A stretch of DNA of 5,456 bases, taken from positions 1-5,456 of the forward strand of contig DLXW01000212.1 of NCBI GenBank assembly GCA_003448685.1, given 5' to 3'. Both the position numbers and the translations under genes were made by a program. The notes under the pieces were generated by a model. It made no database searches, was not told the origin of the DNA, and was given only the letters and a program-made list of their open reading frames with translations. The stretch is from Cyanothece sp. UBA12306 (GTDB taxonomy: Bacteria > Cyanobacteriota > Cyanobacteriia > Cyanobacteriales > Microcystaceae). Shown here in pieces: positions 1 through 4,653 of the stretch. Numbering within the stretch: position 1 is the first letter of the stretch; each line of letters begins with the position of its first letter.

Positions 1-20
1 ACTGGCTCTATTTGATCAAA

Positions 21-60
21 CAACTACCCCACCCTCTCGAAGGATAGAGTGGGGTGGTTG
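21..60 (-). terminator. GC-rich hairpin downstream of the phosphatase gene, probable terminator
   Basis: Bases 21-32 pair with 49-60 without interruption (12 bp, one G-T wobble). The stem continues with two or three more pairs around an 8 to 10-base loop. It lies 23 bp beyond the stop codon of the reverse-strand phosphatase, where an intrinsic terminator is expected. On the reverse strand the stem is followed by only a short T run (TTTGAT), so the U-tract is weak. The element could instead be a REP-like dispersed repeat or an mRNA 3'-end stabiliser. The stem is clear; its function is inferred. Confidence 0.5.
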
Positions 61-82
61 AAGCCTGAAGTGATGTGATGGA

Positions 83-829
83 TCATTGAAATTTTCTTGT
101 GACGCGATAAAGAGTGGCTAATTCTTCACAGGATAAAAGATAGTGTTTAATATTAGTTGTTCGTTTTTCTCCTTGTTGGTTAGCTTGAAAAATTTTGCCG
201 CTATCCATATCTAAGCAAGTTAACCAGCCCTCTCCATAAGCCCAAGTATCCAGACATACAGCATAACCAACACTAATAGGAAGTCCATCTTTTTGAGAAG
301 TGTGTCCACAAACCATTACTTTACCAGAATAGTGGGGCTGAGGTTGATAGAATTTATCCCAGAATAAACTATGTTCTGACTGTTTATGTAGGGAAAGATG
401 GGGCTTGAGATTAGCATGAACAAAAATATATTTTTCAGTTTCCCAACAATTTAAACAAGTATTTTCTAGAAAATCCCAGTGAGTTCCAGGAATATAATCT
501 AAACTAATTTCAGCTTGATTATTGTAGGATTTTAGAGTCTCTTTACCCCAAAATTCTAGCCAATTACTACGAAAACATTCTTGGTTTTTGGCCTCTAACA
601 TCATTACTTCATGATTACCTTTGAGGGGGATTAATTGCCCTCTTTTAACTAAGGAAAGCAAACAATCTATAACTTTTTTAGTATCAGGACCTCGAGCAAC
701 ATAATCTCCTAAAGTTACTAAGGTATCTTCTGCTCTCAAATCAATCATTTCTAAGAGAGTATTCAAAGCAAAAGAACAACCATGAATATCACCAATAGCC
801 AAAATTCTACCCATATTGCTTAAGGTCAT
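83..829 (-). CDS. PPP-type metallophosphatase (serine/threonine protein phosphatase-like)
   Basis: This is a cytosolic two-metal phosphoesterase of the calcineurin-like fold, in the bacterial PPP branch that includes PrpA, lambda phosphatase and ApaH. Its substrate is probably phosphoserine or phosphothreonine proteins, but could be a nucleotide; the sequence does not decide. Numbered from the ATG at 829 (248 residues), the metal-site motifs appear in order: GDIHG (13-17), GDYVARG (41-47), GNHE (71-74), FVHAN (136-140) and CGHT (174-177). The length fits the family, and there is no signal peptide or membrane segment. The second motif is normally GDxVDRG; here the Asp before the Arg is Ala, while the metal-ligand Asp42 and the phosphate-binding Arg46 are kept, so activity is plausible. 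The start is uncertain. A TTG lies directly upstream at 832, and an ATG at 814 would give a protein beginning MGRILAIGDIHG, close to typical family N-termini. No good Shine-Dalgarno sequence marks any of the three. The gene is divergent from the membrane glycosyltransferase gene and appears monocistronic. Confidence 0.88.
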   Translation of the reverse strand: MTLSNMGRILAIGDIHGCSFALNTLLEMIDLRAEDTLVTLGDYVARGPDTKKVIDCLLSLVKRGQLIPLKGNHEVMMLEAKNQECFRSNWLEFWGKETLKSYNNQAEISLDYIPGTHWDFLENTCLNCWETEKYIFVHANLKPHLSLHKQSEHSLFWDKFYQPQPHYSGKVMVCGHTSQKDGLPISVGYAVCLDTWAYGEGWLTCLDMDSGKIFQANQQGEKRTTNIKHYLLSCEELATLYRVTRKFQ

Positions 830-983
830 CAATAATTTTTAATCACCATCTCCAACAATAACAATTGCTATAGAGAGTTATCTTAATCAATGTTAGTCCA
901 AATTTTGCTAAATTAAAGAGCAGTTAAGAGAGTAATATTGTTTTAAACAGTTTAGGATGGAATTTTAAACTTAAATTTTTTCG

Positions 984-2240
984 ATGAAGTCAGAAGGATT
1001 TTTTGGACAACCTATCTGGTTTATTTTAACCATCTGGTTACTTAGTCGAGCACTAATTCTCTTGGCTATGTTAGGGGTAGCCCCACTACTTGCTGCTCCT
1101 TCTGGAGGTATTCAAGCAGAATTTGGTTGGGATGTATTTTCAGCTTGGGATAGTAATTTTTATCAACAAATTGCCCACAAAAATTATGATGGTCTTGGCA
1201 GCTTTCCAGGGGCTAATGTGGCTTTTTTTCCCCTATTTCCCCTAATTATTGGCTTGTTTATTAGGCTAGGCTTTCCCGCGGCAGTGGCAGGAACTTTAAT
1301 TAACAACAGCGCTTTTCTAGTAACACTATTTATTCTCTATCACTGGGTAAAAAGGACTAATGGTCATCAATGTGCGCGATGGGCTATCCTAGTTTTAGCT
1401 TGGTGTCCTTTGTCGTTATTTGCCACAGTTGTCTATACAGAAGGACTATTTTTATGTTTAAGTACAGCATCTCTTTCGGCGTTTGATCGCCAGTCTTACC
1501 TACAAGCAGCAATATGGGGCGCGTTAGCCACAGCAACCCGCATTACAGGACTGGCCTTAATTCCGGCTTTTCTACTGACTGCATGGCGAAGCAAAGCCCC
1601 AATCATAGCTTATTTAAGCAGTTTAGGTAGTGCAGTCGGGGTCTTAATCTATAGTAGCTATTGCTGGATACAATTTAATGATCCTTTGGCTTTCATCACA
1701 GTACAACATACCCAATGGAACCGAAGTCAAGGCCTCGACTGGCAAGGTTGGCAGACAATGTTGCTCGAAATTACCACAGGAAAAAGTCAATGGAACTACC
1801 AGCAAATACAAGATCTCGGGCATCCTTTCTTGTTTTTAGTGATTTGCGCCATTAGTTATGGTTTATGGTGTTATCGTCGCCATTTAGGTGCTGGTTTTGA
1901 CTATAGTTTATGGTTTTTAATCTTCTTACTTTGGCTGATGATTGGTGATCCTTTGCTCAATACTGTATCCGTATGGGGGGGGTTTTATTTAATTTGGCAT
2001 TTACGTCATCGCTTGAGTTTTGTCATTGTGGTCTATGGTTTTTCGGCCTTAGGATTATTATTAGCTTCTGGGGGGACTATTTCCCTCAACCGTCTTGCTT
2101 ATGGCATTATCTCCCTGAGCTTAGCTTTAGGGGTTTTATTATCGGATTATCCCCGTTGGGGATATGCCACAATTGGTTTCTTTGGTTTGTTATTGGTGAG
2201 TTTTTCTATTCGTTTTGCTCAACATCTTTGGGTCGCTTGA
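984..2240 (+). CDS. polytopic membrane glycosyltransferase, PIG-V-like mannosyltransferase family
   Basis: This 418-residue protein is almost entirely hydrophobic, with roughly 9 to 11 predicted membrane helices; the first spans about residues 11-36. It resembles bacterial members of the PIG-V / GPI mannosyltransferase 2 family (GT-C fold), which move a sugar from a polyprenyl-phosphate donor on the outer face of the membrane. Features that fit are an acidic first loop with WDSNFYQQIA (55-64), AFFPLFPL (80-87), YTEGLFLCLS (151-160), ATRITGLALIP (184-194), QHTQWNR (241-247), and a C-terminal SLNRLAYGI (367-375) in the place of the family's usual SxxRY element. Bacteria have no GPI anchors, so the acceptor is probably an envelope lipid, polysaccharide or protein; this is inference. 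The ATG at 984 is the only start that keeps the first helix. No Shine-Dalgarno sequence lies at normal distance; an AGGATGG at 954-960 is too far. The gene stands alone, with hairpins after its stop. An 8-G run lies at 1975-1982. Family assignment is moderately sure, donor and acceptor unknown. Confidence 0.75.
   Translation: MKSEGFFGQPIWFILTIWLLSRALILLAMLGVAPLLAAPSGGIQAEFGWDVFSAWDSNFYQQIAHKNYDGLGSFPGANVAFFPLFPLIIGLFIRLGFPAAVAGTLINNSAFLVTLFILYHWVKRTNGHQCARWAILVLAWCPLSLFATVVYTEGLFLCLSTASLSAFDRQSYLQAAIWGALATATRITGLALIPAFLLTAWRSKAPIIAYLSSLGSAVGVLIYSSYCWIQFNDPLAFITVQHTQWNRSQGLDWQGWQTMLLEITTGKSQWNYQQIQDLGHPFLFLVICAISYGLWCYRRHLGAGFDYSLWFLIFLLWLMIGDPLLNTVSVWGGFYLIWHLRHRLSFVIVVYGFSALGLLLASGGTISLNRLAYGIISLSLALGVLLSDYPRWGYATIGFFGLLLVSFSIRFAQHLWVA
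1975..1982 (+). repeat. 8-G homopolymer inside the membrane glycosyltransferase gene
   Basis: Eight consecutive Gs encode part of the residue run VWGGF (330-334). Loss of one G puts a TAA at 1990-1992 in frame, truncating the protein after about 80 percent of its length. Gain of one G continues in the alternative frame to a stop at 2267-2269, giving a protein of similar size with a different C-terminus. Runs of this kind are prone to slipped-strand mispairing. Whether it varies in this organism is unknown. Confidence 0.9.
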
Positions 2241-2258
2241 ATAATAGCGAACTACCTA

Positions 2259-2311
2259 CGCTCGTCTAAGGACAGAGCGGAGGCTTCATTAAAGGGTGGG
2301 CAAAGCCCACC
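2259..2311. repeat. two tandem hairpins between convergent genes
   Basis: Hairpin 1 (2259-2279) pairs CGCTCGTC with GACAGAGCG around a TAAG loop: 8 bp with one bulged A. Hairpin 2 (2295-2311) pairs GGTGGGC with GCCCACC perfectly around an AAA loop. They fill the 84-bp gap between the glycosyltransferase stop and the toxin stop, so they could terminate transcription from both sides. Neither is followed by a real T-tract on either strand, which argues against classical intrinsic terminators. Short GTGGGC-loop-GCCCAC stems are, from general knowledge, common dispersed elements in cyanobacterial intergenic DNA, and this may be one. Part of hairpin 1 could also be a remnant of a longer repeat. Confidence 0.55.
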
Positions 2312-2324
2312 AAAAGGCTTAAAT

Positions 2325-2618
2325 CTACTCACTTAAGACTAATAGCCGTTTAGTATGAACAATGGACGCTACCGTCACTGTTTCATCTTCAACTCGGTAG
2401 ATGACGCGATAAGTATAGGCTAATTTATCACGGATAGTTGAATCGTCTCCCTCAGTAATAATTTGTCCCTCTAAAGGACATTGCTCAAGTTGACGGGTAA
2501 TATCAATGATCTGACGGACTACCGCTGCTGCATAAGAAGGGGAGTCGCGACCAATATATGTGGCAATTGCATCAACATCTTCAACTGCTTTGGAAGACCA
2601 AATTACTCGATAAGCCAT
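2325..2618 (-). CDS. RelE/ParE-family toxin of a type II toxin-antitoxin system
   Basis: This 97-residue protein has the length and pattern of the RelE/ParE toxin fold: an N-terminal strand (YRVIWSSKAVEDVDAI, 3-18), two long helices (about 11-22 and 28-47), then a four-strand C-terminal sheet with the diagnostic YRVIYRVE (70-77) and VTVASIVHTKR (81-91). Family members either cleave mRNA at the ribosome (RelE) or poison DNA gyrase (ParE). This sequence looks slightly closer to ParE, but I cannot assign the target. The ATG at 2616-2618 lies inside the last codons of the antitoxin gene; the two reading frames overlap by 16 bp, which points to translational coupling and co-transcription from the antitoxin promoter. 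The reading frame is intact with no obvious truncation, so the toxin is probably functional. The gene converges on the membrane glycosyltransferase gene, separated from it by two hairpins. Confidence 0.88.
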   Translation of the reverse strand: MAYRVIWSSKAVEDVDAIATYIGRDSPSYAAAVVRQIIDITRQLEQCPLEGQIITEGDDSTIRDKLAYTYRVIYRVEDETVTVASIVHTKRLLVLSE

Positions 2619-2791
2619 TTGTTTAGAAGCCCCTCGACTTCCTCCTGTTGTAAGGTGGTTTCCCGATCGGCAATGTATAAGCCTTGACGTACTTTTTCAA
2701 GTACATATAAATGATACTGGATATCTTCAATTGAACAATCATCTGGTAATTGATTCAAGATCGATTGGATTTTTTCTTTAATGGTATTCAT
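2603..2791 (-). CDS. antitoxin partner of the RelE/ParE-family toxin
   Basis: This 62-residue acidic, mostly helical protein is encoded directly before the toxin gene and overlaps it by 16 bp. Position, size and overlap identify it as the antitoxin; the sequence alone would not. An N-terminal helical part (about residues 1-15, then SIEDIQYHLYVLEKVRQGL at 20-38) could dimerise. The C-terminal helix EEVEGLLNKWL (50-60) is amphipathic and is a likely toxin-binding element. I see no clear ribbon-helix-helix, AbrB or Phd signature, and do not assign a named antitoxin family. The general layout, LPDD then a helix and a final KWL, recalls small antitoxin-like proteins paired with ParE toxins in cyanobacteria and proteobacteria. 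The ATG at 2789-2791 has a weak purine stretch (GAGAG) close upstream. Antitoxins of this type usually repress their own promoter, and a candidate dyad lies upstream at 2853-2876. Confidence 0.8.
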   Translation of the reverse strand: MNTIKEKIQSILNQLPDDCSIEDIQYHLYVLEKVRQGLYIADRETTLQQEEVEGLLNKWLIE

Positions 2792-2852
2792 ACTCTCGAA
2801 ATATGTAAACTGGTTCTAATTAGAAATGCCATAACTTGAGTTCGAGATTGAG

Positions 2853-2876
2853 AATTTAGTATTTTGGCACTAAATT
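2853..2876. promoter_or_regulatory. 8-bp dyad upstream of the toxin-antitoxin pair, candidate operator
   Basis: AATTTAGT (2853-2860) and ACTAAATT (2869-2876) are perfect inverted repeats around an 8-base spacer, centred about 74 bp upstream of the antitoxin ATG. Type II antitoxins typically bind such dyads in their own promoter. I could not place convincing -35 and -10 boxes around it, so the operator role is a guess from position and symmetry. The dyad is AT-rich, and chance occurrence is not excluded. Confidence 0.3.
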
Positions 2877-3108
2877 GAGTATTTAGCAAATAAATAGATT
2901 ATTTAAAACAAGAATAAGATTTTTTGTTGTTTTAAGACCTAATCAAGGCAAAAATTAGCTCAAATGAGTTACCTTAATGGAAATTTGCTGACCCTACAGA
3001 GTCCCCCTACTTTACCAAAATCTAATTTTGCTCGAACCCCGTGTTAATAATAAAAACAATATATTTTTCCCATTGTATCTAGTTCAGGCCATTTAGGATA
3101 CTTGGAGT

Positions 3109-3129
3109 TGATTGGTTATGATACAATCA
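3109..3129 (+). promoter_or_regulatory. candidate trpC promoter with overlapping dyad
   Basis: Two overlapping -10-like hexamers, TATGAT (3117-3122) and TACAAT (3122-3127), lie about 60 bp before the trpC ATG. They sit in a 6-bp dyad, TGATTG (3109-3114) and CAATCA (3124-3129). No good -35 box is found at 16 to 18 bp; TTGGAG at 3102-3107 is too close. The resulting untranslated leader of about 50 bases contains no Trp-rich leader peptide, so transcription attenuation is unlikely. Confidence 0.3.
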
Positions 3130-3184
3130 CAAGACTGCTTAAAATTTCTTAATCAACTCGGTTAACATCGTTGTCAAGATCCCT

Positions 3185-4066
3185 ATGCAAATCCGAAGAC
3201 GTTCTCCTAATCCTGCTGTAGACGTTGATACCCTTCGCTATCAGGTTCAAGTTCCCGACGCTGAACCACGTCACATTCTCGAAGAAATTGTCTGGCATAA
3301 AGAAAAAGAAGTTGATCGCCTGCGTGAAAGGATCTCCTTGCTAGAATTACGCAAACAAGTCCGAGATTTACCCCCACCACAGGATTTTTTAGGGGCGATC
3401 AACCAAGGAAAAACTCAACCATCTTTGATTGCTGAAATAAAAAAAGCTTCCCCTAGTAAAGGCGTGATCACAGAAGATTTTGACCCAGTAGCGATCGCCC
3501 AAGCTTATGTTCAAGGGGGAGCAAGTTGTCTATCTGTTCTTACCGATCAAAAATTTTTCCAAGGCAGCTTTGATAATTTGGCATTAGTGCGTCAAACAGT
3601 CGATTTGCCTCTATTATGTAAAGAATTTATCATCTATCCTTACCAAATCTATCTAGCCCGTACTAAGGGAGCCGATGCTATACTCCTGATTGCGGCTATT
3701 TTAAAGGATCATGATTTAAACTATTTCCTGAAAATTACCCAATCTTTGGGTATGACTGCTCTTATTGAAGTCCATTCTTTAACGGAACTCGATCGCGTCT
3801 TGGCCATCCCAGGGGTTTCTTTAGTGGGGATTAATAATCGCAATTTAAAAACCTTTGAGGTCAATCTTCAAACAACTAGCGAATTATTGACAACCCGACG
3901 GGATAAAATTCAATCCTTAGGCATTAAAATTATTAGCGAATCAGGCTTGCATACCCCTGATGACTTAAAATTTGTGAGATGCGCAGGAGTGGATGGAGTT
4001 TTAATTGGGGAATCTTTAGTCAAACAACCCGATCGTACCCAGGCAATTAAAGATTTATTTGCTTAA
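3185..4066 (+). CDS. trpC: indole-3-glycerol phosphate synthase
   Basis: This cytosolic enzyme closes and decarboxylates 1-(2-carboxyphenylamino)-1-deoxyribulose 5-phosphate to indole-3-glycerol phosphate, the fourth step from chorismate in tryptophan synthesis. The 293-residue TIM barrel has all expected catalytic elements: [12 protein letters not shown] (82-93) with Glu84 and Lys86, LLCKEFII (143-150) with the general-acid Lys146, IEVH (194-197) with Glu195, [12 protein letters not shown] (215-226) with Asn217, and ISESG (250-254). The [11 protein letters not shown] (111-121) and GVLIGESL (271-278) phosphate-site loops are also intact. Compared with the roughly 255-residue enzymes of other bacteria it has about 30 extra N-terminal residues beginning [12 protein letters not shown], as is usual in cyanobacterial TrpC; this supports the ATG at 3185 although no Shine-Dalgarno sequence precedes it. 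It is monofunctional, with no TrpF fusion, and no other trp gene is in the window, in line with the dispersed trp genes of cyanobacteria. A HIP1 site lies at 3491-3498. Confidence 0.97.
   Translation: MQIRRRSPNPAVDVDTLRYQVQVPDAEPRHILEEIVWHKEKEVDRLRERISLLELRKQVRDLPPPQDFLGAINQGKTQPSLIAEIKKASPSKGVITEDFDPVAIAQAYVQGGASCLSVLTDQKFFQGSFDNLALVRQTVDLPLLCKEFIIYPYQIYLARTKGADAILLIAAILKDHDLNYFLKITQSLGMTALIEVHSLTELDRVLAIPGVSLVGINNRNLKTFEVNLQTTSELLTTRRDKIQSLGIKIISESGLHTPDDLKFVRCAGVDGVLIGESLVKQPDRTQAIKDLFA
3491..3498. repeat. HIP1 octamer GCGATCGC
   Basis: This is a perfect copy of the highly iterated palindrome found throughout many cyanobacterial genomes, inside trpC. Two copies in 5.4 kb is far above the chance rate of about one per 65 kb for an octamer at even base composition. 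It supports the cyanobacterial origin of the window. Confidence 0.9.
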
Positions 4067-4258
4067 AGCCAATTAGTGAGGAACTAAATCATTCCCTTTT
4101 TCTTGATTTTTGGATTTTAGAGAGAGTTTTTCCGAAGAATTAGCAGCAAATTGGAACTAATTGAAGCGTTTGGAGATCATTTAATTAAGACCCATAATTA
4201 AATAAACTTGTACAACAGTGTATTTTTTCAACGATTAATTGAATAACTAATAGCTGAT

Positions 4259-4540
4259 ATGAATCATCTGCCCCTACCATCTTTAGTTCACTACGAATTA
4301 TTACTGCAATTATTAGAACGGAAAAGCCTAGTAATGACTTATGAACAACCTGCTTTATACAAACAAATTCAGCAATTGATTGTTACTTTACGAAAGGCTA
4401 AAGCACAGCAAAAACAACTTGAAGCTATCTGTGAACAGATAGATATTCCTTTTGAACATCACTGGTCTCTCAACAGTATTGATGTGCAACTAAGCCCTAT
4501 TTCCGATAAATTAACCAACCAAAGTCTAGAAAAAAAGTAA
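4259..4540 (+). CDS. small conserved cyanobacterial protein, possibly DUF5340 family
   Basis: This 93-residue soluble protein has no known function. Residues 1-70 look structured: MNHLPLPSLVHYELLLQLLE (1-20) begins with a short proline-containing cap and a helix; a second, very helical part (about 30-62) is rich in Gln, Lys and Leu (LYKQIQQLIVTLRKAKAQQK, 33-52) and could form a coiled coil; a conserved-looking HHWSLNS follows (67-73). The last 20 residues are polar and probably disordered. From memory, this pattern (PLPSxxHYELLLQLLE, then a Q-rich helix, then HHWSLN) matches a small family restricted to cyanobacteria and annotated DUF5340; I could not verify this. The start has no Shine-Dalgarno sequence, but the PLPS motif near the Met supports it. 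It lies 192 bp after trpC and 113 bp before the aminotransferase gene on the same strand, with a probable terminator after it, so it is likely its own transcription unit. No function is proposed. Confidence 0.7.
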   Translation: MNHLPLPSLVHYELLLQLLERKSLVMTYEQPALYKQIQQLIVTLRKAKAQQKQLEAICEQIDIPFEHHWSLNSIDVQLSPISDKLTNQSLEKK

Positions 4541-4557
4541 AGCTGAATTAAACATTC

Positions 4558-4587
4558 AAAAATAGCCCAAAAAATCGCTTTTTTTTT
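4558..4587 (+). terminator. weak U-tract terminator after the small protein gene
   Basis: AAAAATAGC (4558-4566) can pair with GCTTTTTTT (from 4577) around a 10-base loop with one T-T mismatch. The run of nine Ts (4579-4587) doubles as the descending stem and the U-tract. It is placed 18 bp after the stop codon. The stem has only two G-C pairs, so efficiency is doubtful, but the T-tract makes a terminator the best reading. Confidence 0.5.
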
Positions 4588-4639
4588 ATTATTAAATGGG
4601 GTAAGCTGACTAAAGATCTTAATTATCTAAGTCTGAAGT

Positions 4640-4644
4640 AGGAG
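4640..4644 (+). promoter_or_regulatory. Shine-Dalgarno AGGAG of the aminotransferase gene
   Basis: AGGAG ends 9 bases before the ATG at 4654. It is the only strong ribosome-binding site in the window, fixes this start over the in-frame Met codons 6 and 8, and suggests efficient translation. Confidence 0.8.
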
Positions 4645-4653
4645 TAATAATTA

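Larger units (their letters stand above)
2792..3184. other. 393-bp gene-free divergent upstream region
   Basis: This AT-rich stretch separates the divergent toxin-antitoxin pair and trpC. It holds an 8-bp dyad (2853-2876), a cluster of TTGAG/TTCGAG-like words at 2836-2852 with another TTGAG at 2875-2879, an inverted pair TCTCGAA (2794-2800) and TTCGAGA (2841-2847), and a trpC promoter candidate near 3109-3129. One 27-codon forward frame (2964-3047) has no supporting features. I see no tRNA, terminator or recognisable riboswitch. The length leaves room for an unannotated small RNA. Confidence 0.6.

Noticed and set aside
905..938. Promoter for the glycosyltransferase gene (TTGCTA and TAATAT)
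   Set aside because: The 22-bp spacing between the two hexamers is too long for a standard promoter.
1973..2269. Forward frame of 98 codons inside and past the 3' end of the glycosyltransferase gene
   Set aside because: It overlaps a clear membrane-protein gene in another frame, has no family resemblance, and begins within the poly-G run. It matters only as the frame reached after gain of one G.
2481..2687. Forward frame of 68 codons opposite the toxin-antitoxin pair
   Set aside because: It is antisense to two well-supported genes, is rich in Cys and Ser as expected of a shadow frame, and has no ribosome-binding site.
2964..3047. 27-codon forward frame in the gene-free region before trpC
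   Set aside because: It has no Shine-Dalgarno sequence at normal spacing, no hydrophobic segment or recognisable motif, and is of a length common by chance.
4067..4258. Possible terminator or regulatory stem between trpC and the small protein gene
   Set aside because: Only 5 to 6-bp AT-rich stems are found (for example 4073-4087, and 4138-4143 with 4157-4162), too weak to call. TTGTACAA near 4208 is a palindrome with no known role here.
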